A stretch of 64,000 nt of DNA from CBDCTM01 sp965222005 (GCA_965222005.1 OZ244935.1:4402001-4466000); one strand, 5' to 3'; positions 34,667-43,502 are shown, counted from the first letter of the stretch. Numbers and translations: made by a program. The notes: generated by a model from the sequence alone, not told the origin.

Positions 34667-36763
34667 ATGGCCAAGCAAGAATTTCGACAGATCGGGGTTT
34701 GCCTCTTTGCTGATATGCAGGGATATTCTGCCATGATGCGGCGCGATGAAGCTGCTGCATTGGACAGTCTGAACAAATTTAAACAAGAGCTGGAAAAGCT
34801 CGTCTCCAAACATCAGGGAAAGATCATTTCCTTTTATGGCGATGGCTGTCTGGCTCTGTTTCATAGTGCCCGCACCAGCCTGCAATGTGCTACTGACCTA
34901 CAACTTCAGTTTCAACGGCTCGGCATAGACATCCGGCTGGGCTTACATATGGGCGAAGTAATTCACAAAGAAAACAACATTTTTGGCGACAGCGTAAATA
35001 TAAGCTCCCGCATCGAATCGATGGGGCAGCCGGGCGTTGTATTATTTTCCAAAGCACTTCATGATCAGGTCAGAAACAATCCGGATTTTCCCTCTGTTTC
35101 GATGGGTACATTCCTTTTCAAAAATATCGACGAAGCCATTGAGGTGTTTGCCTTAAAAGCCGAAGGGCTCAAAATCCCCATGCCAGATGAGCTGCAAGGC
35201 AAATTCGAAACGACCGCCCAATCGCCTTCCATACAGAAGAGAAAAAACCTTCTTATTCCAATAGCAGGCCTACTACTTTTGCTGGCTTTGTTTTTCTTTT
35301 ACAATCGTACCGATTCTGCATCCCCCCTTGTAGCACTGGAAAAATCCATTGCTATCCTTCCATTTGACAATCTCAGCAACGATCAGGAGCAGGCCATCTA
35401 CAGCATGGGGATCGCAGAGGATATTTTGACCCAGCTTTCCAATAGTTCCGATCTGAGAGTAATCTCCCACAACTCCAGCAAACGATACTTCAACTCTACA
35501 AAATCCAACCCCCAAATCGCCGATGAGCTCAAAACTAAGCATCTGCTCCGGGGCAGCATTCGCAGGGTCGGCCAACAATTCCGGGTCAATGTCCAGTTGA
35601 TTGACGCCTCGAAGGATCGCAATATTTGGGGCAAGCAGTTCAACAAAAGGCCTGATGATCTGTTCGATATTCAATCGGAAATTGCCCTTAAGGTTATCCA
35701 TTCACTCAATGCCCGCATGTTGCCCGATGCGAAAGCCCGTATCCATAAAAAGCCGACCACCAATCTTGAAGCTTACGAACATTATTACAAAGCCACGTTC
35801 ATCTGGAATGATCGTACCAAAGAAAATTTGGAAAAGGCGATCCAACATTTTCAAACCTCCATTGCACTGGATTCCTCTTTTGCTCTGGGTTTTGCAGGGC
35901 TTTCTCAAGCCTATTACTTGTATGCCAGCCATCACAGCAATAGCAAGGATTGGAAGGGTTCTATTGAAAAAATAAAAACGGCAGCAGAGCAGGCCATCCA
36001 CCTTGACCCCCAATTGGCTGAATCTTACGTAGGATTGGCAAAATATTATGAAAACCATCCCGGTGAATTGGATCGGAAAAAGGCTATCGAATTATACCAA
36101 AGAGCTGTCTCTCTGCGCCCCAGTTACGCCCTGGCTCACCACTGGCTGGGCTTTCTGTACAACGATGTTGGCTGGACTGCTGAAGCTTACAAAGCTATCA
36201 AACTGGCTCATGAGCTCGACCCCTACTCTACCTCTTTGAGGGCCATGCTTGCCGAAACTTCATCAAAAATAGGTGACACCACTACTGCTGTACAGCTCTT
36301 CCGTGAGGAGCTGTCCCAAAATCCGGGCAATGTTTTGTTCACCAGTCTTTTTCTCGAACATTACATCGCTCATCAGCAGTATGCCGAAGCCTTCGCTATC
36401 GCCCAGCTGCTACCTACCGAGTTGGGTGTTAAGACCAATCAGATAAAAATATGGGCGCTTAGTGGCAAGATAAATGAGGCCAAAAGTTTGATGGCCAGCC
36501 TGGATTCTTCCGTTTACAACGAACAGACCTCCTTCAAACCCTGGGAAATCAGACCGCTGAAACTGCACACCCATCTGCTGGATGCTGAAGGTCGTTTAGA
36601 TGAGCTTTTTGACATTTTGCAGAGCACCGCCAAACGGAGGCTTGGCTGGATGCAGATCATCGTCAGGTTCCCCTACAGCCAGGCGGTGCGGGCAGATGCA
36701 CGATATGAAGAGGTGTTGAAAGCCGCCAGGCTTTGGGTGGAAAAAGAACCGGCCGCATTTTGA
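34667..36763 (+). CDS. Class III nucleotide cyclase fused to TolB-like and TPR domains
   Basis: A 698-residue protein. Residues about 7-165 form a class III cyclase domain. The two metal-binding Asp are at 16 (LFADMQGY) and 59 (FYGDGCLALF), and the transition-state Asn/Arg pair is at 111 and 115 (GDSVNISSRIE), so it looks catalytically complete. A membrane helix lies at about 194-212. A FlgO/TolB-like domain follows (KSIAILPFDNLSNDQEQ ... LLRGSIRRVGQQFRVNVQLID), then TPRs to the end. Catalysis would be cytoplasmic, with the sensing part outside the membrane. Product (cAMP or cGMP) is not certain. Confidence 0.9.
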   Translation: MAKQEFRQIGVCLFADMQGYSAMMRRDEAAALDSLNKFKQELEKLVSKHQGKIISFYGDGCLALFHSARTSLQCATDLQLQFQRLGIDIRLGLHMGEVIHKENNIFGDSVNISSRIESMGQPGVVLFSKALHDQVRNNPDFPSVSMGTFLFKNIDEAIEVFALKAEGLKIPMPDELQGKFETTAQSPSIQKRKNLLIPIAGLLLLLALFFFYNRTDSASPLVALEKSIAILPFDNLSNDQEQAIYSMGIAEDILTQLSNSSDLRVISHNSSKRYFNSTKSNPQIADELKTKHLLRGSIRRVGQQFRVNVQLIDASKDRNIWGKQFNKRPDDLFDIQSEIALKVIHSLNARMLPDAKARIHKKPTTNLEAYEHYYKATFIWNDRTKENLEKAIQHFQTSIALDSSFALGFAGLSQAYYLYASHHSNSKDWKGSIEKIKTAAEQAIHLDPQLAESYVGLAKYYENHPGELDRKKAIELYQRAVSLRPSYALAHHWLGFLYNDVGWTAEAYKAIKLAHELDPYSTSLRAMLAETSSKIGDTTTAVQLFREELSQNPGNVLFTSLFLEHYIAHQQYAEAFAIAQLLPTELGVKTNQIKIWALSGKINEAKSLMASLDSSVYNEQTSFKPWEIRPLKLHTHLLDAEGRLDELFDILQSTAKRRLGWMQIIVRFPYSQAVRADARYEEVLKAARLWVEKEPAAF

Positions 36764-36823
36764 GACCCATAGCTTGAAGTTTCGATAAATATTTCAGAGC
36801 TTGCCTAAAACCTTGCAATCGCA

Positions 36824-38062
36824 ATGAACCTCAATCCTGTCATACTTGCCATTCCCATGTATTTCACATTGATGGCCGTTGAGCTGGTGGTAGAGGGGAT
36901 TACCCGCCACAAAACTTATCGCCTCAATGATGCAGTGACCAATATCAGCACGGGTACTTTGCAGCAGGTTACGGGCACATTTTTCAGGATCATCCAGGTA
37001 GGGATTTACGTATTTATCTATGAACAACTGGCCTTGCTGCATATTGAGGCCAATGGGTTGAGCTTTGCGGCGCTTTTCATTTTGTGGGACTTTTGCTACT
37101 ATTGGGAGCATCGCGCAGCACATAGCATCAATCTGTTTTGGGGCGGCCATGTGGTGCATCATCAGAGTGAAGATTACAACCTGTCTGTAGCGCTGCGGCA
37201 AAGCTCCACTGCTTTTATCTGGGGCTTCCCGTTTTATTTACCACTGGCATTCATGGGTTTTGATCCCGTGCATTTTGTGCTGGTCGGAGGTTTCAATCTA
37301 CTGTACCAATTCTGGATACATACCGAGCACATCGGCAAATTACCCGGCTGGATAGAAGCAGTGTTCAATACGCCTTCGCATCACAGAGTACATCACGGCC
37401 GCGATCCAAAGTATATTGATAAGAACTATGCCGGTGTATTTATCATTTGGGATCGGCTATTTGGCACCTTTCAGGCAGAAGAAGAACGGCCCCATTACGG
37501 GATCACCAAGCCCCTCAGAAGCTGGAATCCGGTGTATGCTAATTTTGCTCATTACATCGACTTATGGGGCTGGCTCAGGCAGGTGCACAGTGTAAAAGAT
37601 GCCATCCAATTGCTGGTTCGCAAGCCCGGCTGGCTACCCGACTACATGGGTGGCTATCAGGCTCCGCAGGCCGTGCCGCCAGCCTACCAAAAGTACACCA
37701 CCTCGATTCCCCTCTCGCTCAATCTCTACATTTTGATTCAATTCATTGCGGCACTGCTGATCAATACACTCTTCTTTTTCAAGAATACGGATTTTGCCTT
37801 TTCTGTCAAGGCGGGCTTTGCAGGCTGGATCGTACTGACTACTCTGCTCTTTGGATTTATGTTTGAAAAGCGAAGCCGCTGGGTAGCCGCACTCGAAATT
37901 CTTCGTTTGCTTTGCATCCCACTTGGCCTCCTGGTTTTAGCGGGTGCAGGAATTGCGCTTCCTGGCCTGGCGATAGGGGCAGCCTGGATGTTTTGCCTCA
38001 TCAGCCTCTTTGCATTGGCAAAGCTTTATAAAGCGCCTGGCAAGCAGCCCGGCCCTTTGTAA
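36824..38062 (+). CDS. Sterol desaturase / fatty-acid hydroxylase family membrane protein
   Basis: A 412-residue polytopic protein of the FA_hydroxylase superfamily. The iron-binding histidine motifs are present in order: HRAAH, HVVHHQSE and HHRVHHGRD, with a further H in IHTEHIG. The C-terminal about 120 residues add three to four membrane helices beyond the catalytic region. Such di-iron enzymes hydroxylate or desaturate lipids, as alkylglycerol monooxygenases and carotenoid or sterol hydroxylases do. Which lipid is used here cannot be told. It starts 60 bases after the cyclase gene. Confidence 0.9.
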   Translation: MNLNPVILAIPMYFTLMAVELVVEGITRHKTYRLNDAVTNISTGTLQQVTGTFFRIIQVGIYVFIYEQLALLHIEANGLSFAALFILWDFCYYWEHRAAHSINLFWGGHVVHHQSEDYNLSVALRQSSTAFIWGFPFYLPLAFMGFDPVHFVLVGGFNLLYQFWIHTEHIGKLPGWIEAVFNTPSHHRVHHGRDPKYIDKNYAGVFIIWDRLFGTFQAEEERPHYGITKPLRSWNPVYANFAHYIDLWGWLRQVHSVKDAIQLLVRKPGWLPDYMGGYQAPQAVPPAYQKYTTSIPLSLNLYILIQFIAALLINTLFFFKNTDFAFSVKAGFAGWIVLTTLLFGFMFEKRSRWVAALEILRLLCIPLGLLVLAGAGIALPGLAIGAAWMFCLISLFALAKLYKAPGKQPGPL

Positions 38063-38093
38063 TCTTCTAGTCTTATAAGGTAACTCCAGCGCA

Positions 38094-38783
38094 CTACATG
38101 TGCCCTTGTTTTTTGAGCCATTTCAAGCCTTCGCGGTGGGAAAGTGGCGCCAGATCGTGTGAGCTGATAAAGGAAAGCACCAGCTCAGGCTCTGTTTTGC
38201 TATGCTGCCGCAGGGACCAGCCGATCGCCTTTTGGATGAAAAATTCTGAAGAATCTTTGAGCCGCAGGATGCATTCGAAGAGCAGGCCGGTGTCGGTATC
38301 GGCCTTGTAAAAGAGCTGGAAGATCAGACAGCAGCGCTGAAGCCATATATTATCAGAATCCATCCAGGCCAGCGTTTGCGGGCGGATGAGACGGGGATAG
38401 CGTTTAAAATGTATGCCGATCAGTTTTGCAATCCAGTCCACCGTATCCCACCAGGATTTGTGAAGCACCATCCATTCCAGCCTCGCAATGAAAGCTTCGC
38501 CCTGCTTTTTCAGTGTACGCTGCACCATTTCGGTAGCCAGATATTGCAACTCCCGATGCTCCTCTTCATAGCATTTCTGTACAAACTCATGTAAGGCTTT
38601 GCCACTCAAATAGCCATGCGTTTTAAATAAATTTTTGCTCAAACCCAGCCATACCGGGGCTTTCAGGCCATAAAACTCAAACTGATTGCGCATGTATTTC
38701 ATTTGCCCTTCTGCCACTTCGGGGCGGCCATGCTCGGCAAAGAGCGATTGAGCAAGGGCTAGATATTCGGTAGCAGTGGGCAT
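38094..38783 (-). CDS. DNA alkylation repair protein (AlkD-like)
   Basis: A 229-residue all-helical HEAT-like protein of the AlkD/AlkC group. Recognisable segments are AQSLFAEHGRPEVAEGQMKYMRNQFEFYGLKAP, HKSWWDTVDWIA (Trp and Asp lining the DNA-lesion site) and FIQKAIGWSLRQHSKTEP. AlkD removes 3- and 7-alkylpurines without base flipping. Length is normal. It lies 5 bases downstream of the LytTR regulator gene and could be read from the same transcript. Confidence 0.9.
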   Translation of the reverse strand: MPTATEYLALAQSLFAEHGRPEVAEGQMKYMRNQFEFYGLKAPVWLGLSKNLFKTHGYLSGKALHEFVQKCYEEEHRELQYLATEMVQRTLKKQGEAFIARLEWMVLHKSWWDTVDWIAKLIGIHFKRYPRLIRPQTLAWMDSDNIWLQRCCLIFQLFYKADTDTGLLFECILRLKDSSEFFIQKAIGWSLRQHSKTEPELVLSFISSHDLAPLSHREGLKWLKKQGHM

Positions 38784-38788
38784 GTGGT

Positions 38789-39517
38789 TCAGTATTTTCG
38801 CTGAATGAGGTTGGTTTTAATGTAATTGTTGATAAAGTGCTCGCGGTACGTTTTGCCGAGCGGGATTTCCTCCTTGCCCAGGTGAATGAAGTCCTGATCT
38901 ACTGAATCGATATAGTTGATATTGACGATATAAGATTTGCTGATACGCACAAATATGCTGTCCGGCAATTGGGAATTGATGGTTTTGATATTCATGGCCG
39001 TCATGATTTTGTCATCCCCGGCATAAAGCATTACGTAATCCTTTAGCCCCTTGATATAGCGAATATCTTTGAAAAAGATGCGAATGTACTTGCGGTCGGA
39101 TTTGATATAAATAAAATCATTAGCAATGGATTCCACCGTATTTTGCGGATTTCTCGTGTGCTGAAGGTCATACAATTCCTTAGCTTTATTGACTGCTTTG
39201 ATGAATCGGCTTAAGCGGATCGGCTTCACCAGATAGTCGATCACATCCAGCTCAAATCCTTCCAAAGCATACTCCGGATAGGCCGTAGTAAGGATCACTA
39301 GGGGCGGGTTTTGCAATGACCGGATAAATTCCAGGCCGGTCAGGCCGGGCATTTGCACATCCAGGAACATCAGGTCCACAGATGCTTTGTTTAAAAAATC
39401 ATTGGCCGAGATGGCATTGTCAAACTGCCCAACCAGCTCAAGGAATTTGACCTCCTGAATGTTCAGTTCGATACCTTCTCTGGCGAGTGGCTCATCATCT
39501 ACAATAATACATTTCAT
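38789..39517 (-). CDS. LytTR-family response regulator
   Basis: A 242-residue protein with a receiver domain (Asp7, Asp8; phosphoacceptor Asp53 in MFLDVQMPG; Lys in YLVKPI) and a C-terminal LytTR DNA-binding domain (about 135-238, FIYIKSDRKYIRIFFKDIRYIKGLKDYVMLY). LytTR domains bind short direct repeats spaced about two helical turns; such repeats occur upstream of the cognate kinase gene at 40842-40891. The kinase lies upstream on the same strand, separated by 230 bases that contain a fold-back element. Confidence 0.95.
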   Translation of the reverse strand: MKCIIVDDEPLAREGIELNIQEVKFLELVGQFDNAISANDFLNKASVDLMFLDVQMPGLTGLEFIRSLQNPPLVILTTAYPEYALEGFELDVIDYLVKPIRLSRFIKAVNKAKELYDLQHTRNPQNTVESIANDFIYIKSDRKYIRIFFKDIRYIKGLKDYVMLYAGDDKIMTAMNIKTINSQLPDSIFVRISKSYIVNINYIDSVDQDFIHLGKEEIPLGKTYREHFINNYIKTNLIQRKY

Positions 39518-39534
39518 ATAAAATCAGTTTTTTC

Positions 39535-39695
39535 AGAGACTGTTTGGGAATGTGTGCAAGAATTTTTATAGAGTATCTTTTTGCCAGATAACTGGTTTTT
39601 TGAGGGGAATAGCCATAGCTATTGCCCGATAAAAAACTGAAATATGACGAAAAAGACACATAAAAAAATTAGTGATATATTTCAAAACAGTCTCT
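39535..39695. repeat. Fold-back palindromic element P1 inside the LytTR operon
   Basis: Terminal inverted repeats AGAGACTGTTT (39535-39545) and AAACAGTCTCT (39685-39695). The two 80-base arms remain similar along most of their length, and the midpoint is the hairpin AATAGC-CATA-GCTATT (39608-39623). By eye, the right half and centre match element P2 (from 52489) in opposite orientation at roughly 85 of 100 positions. No open reading frame is inside. This is a MITE-like, non-autonomous repeat of unknown mobiliser. Confidence 0.8.
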
Positions 39696-39747
39696 TAGAT
39701 TAAGCTAAAATTCAATTTCGATCCCCCTTTCAGCCTCTTCAACCGCC

Positions 39748-40800
39748 TCAGCCCGCTATCAGCTCCAGCTCCACCTTGAACAGATCCGCCTCATTGGTAA
39801 TCTTTAGCCGGTGCCGGTCGGGGTACAGCAAATCGAGCCGCCGTTTGACATTAGCCAGCCCGATGCCGCCTTTTATATTGGGATAGGCTTTGGCGGGTTT
39901 GGAGTTTTCGATGTAAAAATGCACCTCCCGGGGCTGAATATCGAATTTGATGCGAATAAACGACTCGTTTTCAAGGCTGATGCCATGTTTGACGGCATTT
40001 TCTACAAAAGGTACAAAGAGAAAGGGCGCCACCAGCTGGCCATCGGTATAGCCAATGACCTCAAAATCGACCTTCGTTTTGCTCTTCCTCAGCTTATCGA
40101 GCTGCATATAGTTTTTCAAATATTCAATCTCCTCTTTCAAAAACACCTTGTCTTTGGCGCAATCGTACAACTGATAGCGCAGCAGATCAGACAGCAGCAG
40201 GATGGATTCGGAGGCTTGCCTGGGGGCCTTTTTATTGAGTACATAGATATTATTGAGGCTATTGAATAAAAAATGCGGGTTGATTTGGTGCTTTAAAAAG
40301 GCCAGCTCCGATTTCAGGCTGGTAGTTTCGAGCTCCTGAATTTTGGCCCGATTCCGCAGAAAACGACGCGCAATATGAACTCCCACTGCCATGCCAAGCA
40401 CCAGCGCGGTATGTACAAAATCCTGCACCAAAATAGTCACAGGTGAGGAGAGCGGCTCCTCCGGGCAGGAGGGGCAGAAGGTCGGGAAGGCTAGTGTGAG
40501 CCCCAATTCCATGCTGATGATGATGCTGATGAGGGTAAAAAATATGTAGTACCAAATCCGATTGGTGAGCAAAAAGCGAGGAATGAGCAGGTACAAATTG
40601 GTATAAACCAGCGTCACATCTATGAGAAAGGAAATGAATACGTATCCGGCATTGAAGCTCAGATCATCCGTTACGCCGAGTATGGAAAGCACCTCGTCGG
40701 AATAGACAAACAGCCAGAAGAGCCCATGAAACAACAGCCGATACCGATCGCTCAATACCCACTCCAAAATTTGCCCGCTCCGTTCGTTTTGCGCTGCCAT
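39748..40800 (-). CDS. LytS-type sensor histidine kinase
   Basis: A 350-residue protein with four predicted membrane helices in the first about 145 residues, a short coiled linker, and a His_kinase domain with the phospho-acceptor in HQINPHFLFNSLNNIYVLN. The HATPase region has VPFVENAVKHGI (N-box) and GGIGLANVKRRLDLLYPD (G-box). It signals to the LytTR regulator downstream. The stimulus is unknown; there is no extracellular domain of note. A TACCTTTG promoter element ends 4 bases before the ATG. Confidence 0.94.
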   Translation of the reverse strand: MAAQNERSGQILEWVLSDRYRLLFHGLFWLFVYSDEVLSILGVTDDLSFNAGYVFISFLIDVTLVYTNLYLLIPRFLLTNRIWYYIFFTLISIIISMELGLTLAFPTFCPSCPEEPLSSPVTILVQDFVHTALVLGMAVGVHIARRFLRNRAKIQELETTSLKSELAFLKHQINPHFLFNSLNNIYVLNKKAPRQASESILLLSDLLRYQLYDCAKDKVFLKEEIEYLKNYMQLDKLRKSKTKVDFEVIGYTDGQLVAPFLFVPFVENAVKHGISLENESFIRIKFDIQPREVHFYIENSKPAKAYPNIKGGIGLANVKRRLDLLYPDRHRLKITNEADLFKVELELIAG

Positions 40801-40804
40801 TTAC

Positions 40805-40812
40805 CAAAGGTA
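40805..40812 (-). promoter_or_regulatory. TAnnTTTG promoter element abutting the kinase start codon
   Basis: The minus strand reads TACCTTTG, then GTAA, then ATG. With initiation about 4-5 bases after the element, the kinase mRNA would be leaderless or nearly so. Confidence 0.55.
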
Positions 40813-40841
40813 TGTAAAGAAACGCTTGCCCGCTACCACAG

Positions 40842-40891
40842 AAGTATAACAAAAACTACCAAAAGTATAAGCAATAGATAGCTAAGTATAA
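40842..40891 (-). promoter_or_regulatory. Three AAGTATAA direct repeats at exact 21-bp spacing: probable LytTR operator
   Basis: AAGTATAA occurs at 40842-40849, 40863-40870 and 40884-40891, each copy 21 bases from the next. Direct repeats spaced two helical turns are the known binding arrangement of LytTR regulators. They sit 30-80 bases upstream of the kinase promoter element. Autoregulation by the regulator encoded at 38789-39517 is the natural inference. Confidence 0.6.
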
Positions 40892-40954
40892 GTTTCCTGC
40901 AAGCATTCCTGATTTCTTTTACATTTGACATTGTAAAAGGGATTCATAGTTCGA

Positions 40955-41109
40955 GTAAAGAAACGAAGTGAAAGCTTCGTTATGTAAACAAAGATTCCAG
41001 AAGTGGGATGATATCATACGGCACATAGTTTTTCCTCCTCTTCTATGTTGTACCTAAAGTTCCATCTTATTCATGTGTCGTTGAGCATCCGCTTCTGGAA
41101 GTCTTTTTT
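40955..41109 (+). ncRNA. Candidate structured small RNA of unknown family
   Basis: The region lies in a 597-bp gap. A small hairpin AACGAAG/CTTCGTT (40962-40981) is followed by a long hairpin. Its outer stem GATTCCAGAAG (40993-41003) pairs with CTTCTGGAAGTC (41092-41103). Inner stems are GGATG/CATCC and CGGCACA/TGTGTCG, and TTTTTT follows directly (41104-41109), as in an intrinsic terminator. TTGACA at 40925-40930 with a weak TAGTTCG 16 bases on could be the promoter. It does not show SRP, RNase P or tmRNA hallmarks. A long hairpin with an internal bubble recalls 6S RNA in shape only. Confidence 0.35.
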
Positions 41110-41184
41110 GAGCTGCATCCCCAGAACAGATTACAATCCCTCCCATGATTTAAATATTGAAAGTCTGGTTTCAAGACCAAAAAG

Positions 41185-41230
41185 AGCCGCCGCATTTTCA
41201 ACAGGTGGGATAAATGCGCGGCTTTTTTAA
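41185..41230 (+). terminator. GC-rich hairpin with T-run in the 40.8-41.4 kb gap
   Basis: AGCCGCCGCATTT (41185-41197) pairs with AAATGCGCGGCT (41212-41223) with one bulged C, then TTTTT. It faces the plus strand, where no protein gene lies upstream, which supports some transcript starting in this gap. Confidence 0.6.
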
Positions 41231-41351
41231 AGAGTTTCCAGCCCGGAGGGCTTGCAAGATATATTTATGAAAGCACCCCCACAACTGCTTAAAGAATGTA
41301 GAAAGGGTGTGTACTATACACAATTTTAATTATCACTTATGAGGGAACGCA

Positions 41352-41379
41352 AAAAGCTCTGCAAATGCGCAGGGCTTTT
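41352..41379. terminator. Bidirectional terminator after the nucleotidyltransferase gene
   Basis: AAAAGCTCTGC / GCAGGGCTTTT (41352-41362, 41369-41379) with one G-T pair and loop AAATGC. It has T-runs on both strands and lies 19 bases beyond the stop of the minus-strand gene at 41398. Confidence 0.75.
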
Positions 41380-41397
41380 GCCTTTTTTGGGCCAGTC

Positions 41398-42321
41398 TCA
41401 GGAGACATGCGCTACCTGCCACAAAGGTTTCGGGTACTTGCCCGCAGCAGCCATTGCAGCCAGCGCCCGCTGTACCGTCTCTTTATCTTCTTTATAGGTT
41501 ACCCCGTACCACCGCTCATCGCTGTTGAGTACCCGCACCTTCGCCTTTTCACTTTTCATCAGCTCATTTACCATCAAGGGAATGTAAAACTCCGCCTTTG
41601 GCCTTTGCTCATTTTCTTTTACAAATTGCACAAATCGGGAGCGAATATCTTTAAAGATAACGGGGTGAAAGCCCCAAAAATTCATGGAAACCAATGAATC
41701 GGCTGGCAAGGGGTAGCGCTGTTCTTCTTCTTGATAATAAATGCGGCTTTCGCTGCGCTCAATTTTCGTACGCTCCACCACGCTTTGCAGATACTGCTGT
41801 TCATCCATCGTGCAGATTCCCCTGGATACTGAGCCATTATCCGACAAGGTTTTGCCCAACCTAAAGCCGACCATTGCAAAATGATCGGGCGCAACATGGG
41901 TGGACAGAAAGCCCGCCATCTTGTCGAAGGCATCCCGACCATAATAATCATCCGCATTGATAGCCGCAAACGGTTCATCAATGACGTTGGCAGCCATTAG
42001 CACGGCATGCGCTGTGCCCCAGGGCTTTTGGCGCTCTGGCAAACGGCTAATGCCTTCTACAGGCGTATCAACCTCTTGGAATACAAAGCGCACTTCAATT
42101 TTGTCGGCAAATTGCTGCGTAATCCTGCTTTCAAATTCTTTGGCAAAATGCTCACGTATCACAAATACGACCCTGCCAAAGCCAGCTCGGATCGCGTCAT
42201 ATACCGAGTAGTCGATGATTGTTTCATTGGATGGCCCCAGCCCGTCGAGCTGTTTGAGACTGCCATAGCGGCTCCCCATTCCGGCAGCCAGTATTAAGAG
42301 GGTTGGTTTCATGTTTCCCAT
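41398..42321 (-). CDS. Sugar-phosphate nucleotidyltransferase family protein
   Basis: A 307-residue NTP-transferase. The nucleotide-binding opening is LLILAAGMGSRYGSLKQLDGLG, and INADDYYGRDAF gives the metal-binding Asp. The middle part (PERQKPWGTAHAVLMAAN) matches the G-T-A-x-A segment of glucose-1-phosphate nucleotidyltransferases. It makes an NDP-sugar from NTP and a sugar 1-phosphate; the exact sugar is not determinable. Start at 42321, or ATG 42312 three codons later. It stands alone. Confidence 0.88.
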   Translation of the reverse strand: MGNMKPTLLILAAGMGSRYGSLKQLDGLGPSNETIIDYSVYDAIRAGFGRVVFVIREHFAKEFESRITQQFADKIEVRFVFQEVDTPVEGISRLPERQKPWGTAHAVLMAANVIDEPFAAINADDYYGRDAFDKMAGFLSTHVAPDHFAMVGFRLGKTLSDNGSVSRGICTMDEQQYLQSVVERTKIERSESRIYYQEEEQRYPLPADSLVSMNFWGFHPVIFKDIRSRFVQFVKENEQRPKAEFYIPLMVNELMKSEKAKVRVLNSDERWYGVTYKEDKETVQRALAAMAAAGKYPKPLWQVAHVS

Positions 42322-42414
42322 TGATTTGCAGATAAAAGACGCGGCAAATTTAAAAAATATTTGTAATTTGTAACTACTTGCTTTTCAGGGATTTGGATAC
42401 TTCCTTACCGATAT

Positions 42415-42822
42415 TCAACGGTTTTCCAACCGCCAAACCAACTTCAGCCCCGACCACTGCTCATCTACCGCGCAGACCTTCACATCTACCAAGCCCAGGC
42501 TAATAGCCGTTTGCCGAATAATGTCTTCGCTCATATCCGTGGGTATTTTTGAACTCTTTTTGTACCAACTCACCCAAATCATTCCGTCTTTTTTGATCTG
42601 ATCCTTCAAGAGCTGCAAGTCCTGTTCAAAGCTGGCGACCTCTTTTGAAAACAAGTGTACAAAATCGGCCGATTCCGAAAAAGAAGTAATCAGGCGTACA
42701 TCGGTGGGCAAATTGCCCAGCAAGGCTTGATAATTGGGTGGCGCATGCACAAACCGAAGCACCTGGCCTGGCTTGATGCCCAGCTTTTTGATTAAAGGCG
42801 TTTTGGAATAACCGCTGCTCAT
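42415..42822 (-). CDS. DUF3052 domain-containing protein
   Basis: A 135-residue soluble protein: MSSGYSKTPLIKKLGIKPGQ at the N-terminus, then FVHLFSKEVASFEQDL, DGMIWVSWYKKSSKIPTD and ISLGLVDVKVCAVDEQWSGLKLVWRLENR. The pattern GYSGTPLxKKLGIK...WSGLKLV is that of DUF3052, a widespread family without known function. Transcribed divergently from the ferredoxin gene. Confidence 0.88.
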   Translation of the reverse strand: MSSGYSKTPLIKKLGIKPGQVLRFVHAPPNYQALLGNLPTDVRLITSFSESADFVHLFSKEVASFEQDLQLLKDQIKKDGMIWVSWYKKSSKIPTDMSEDIIRQTAISLGLVDVKVCAVDEQWSGLKLVWRLENR

Positions 42823-42895
42823 ACAAGGCTGAATTTTAGTACATGCAAATAAAGCTGCAAGATATCAATTGCTGCCGCTGCCCTGGGCAAAAAGC

Positions 42896-42926
42896 TTGAT
42901 TTTTCGCCGCCATAGCATTACTTTTG
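42896..42926 (+). promoter_or_regulatory. Promoter for the ferredoxin gene
   Basis: TTG at 42896-42898, a 20-base spacer, then TACTTTTG at 42919-42926, a full match to the Bacteroidota -7 element. Leader length would be about 47 bases. Confidence 0.6.
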
Positions 42927-42977
42927 CACTTCTTTGCTGCACAACAGCTAAAGATCTGATAAAAAAATCATCCTTCT

Positions 42978-43325
42978 ATGGCTATCATGATCACGGACGA
43001 ATGTATCAACTGTGGAGCCTGCGAACCGGAATGCCCCAACAACGCCATCTATGAGGGCGGCGTACAATGGGCCATTGCTGACGGAACGGGCGTAGTGGGC
43101 AATTATAGATTGGAAAGCGGCGATACGGTCGCAGCCGATCTTCAGCAAAAACCCGTTGAGGATGATTATTATTTCATCGTACCTGATAAATGCACCGAAT
43201 GTGTTGGGTTTCATGAGGAACCGCAATGCGCCGCCGTTTGTCCGGTTGACTGCTGCGTACCCGATCCCGAGCGGGTAGAGTCGGAAGACTATCTGCTGCA
43301 GCGCAAAGAGAAACTCCACCTCTAG
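42978..43325 (+). CDS. 2[4Fe-4S] ferredoxin, Alvin/YfhL-like
   Basis: A 115-residue electron carrier with two cluster motifs: CINCGACEPECP (near residue 11-22), and CTECVGFHEEPQCAAVCP with the eight-residue insertion between the second and third Cys that marks the Alvin/YfhL group. The stretch between the clusters is about 35 residues longer than in YfhL. These ferredoxins have low, widely separated potentials; the partner here is unknown. ATG 42978 is used; a second ATG lies three codons on. Confidence 0.93.
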   Translation: MAIMITDECINCGACEPECPNNAIYEGGVQWAIADGTGVVGNYRLESGDTVAADLQQKPVEDDYYFIVPDKCTECVGFHEEPQCAAVCPVDCCVPDPERVESEDYLLQRKEKLHL

Positions 43326-43502
43326 CTCTCGAGCTCCGATTGCGTCCATAATTTTGCAAGCTGCCCCATTTTAAGCATTGTTCAAAATAATATCTTCTTT
43401 TCAATTTTTGAAGGTTCCAAAACTAAAAATCAGTTTCACGTCCTTTTTTTTCAAACCGCTTTTAGTATCTTCACCGCCTAATTTTAAAACAAACATACCT
43501 TC

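Noticed and set aside
40955..41109. Assignment of the structured region as SRP RNA, RNase P RNA or tmRNA
   Set aside because: The GGAAGGAAGCAGCC-type SRP loop, the GAGGAAAGTCC core of RNase P and a tag-peptide frame with tRNA-like ends are all missing.
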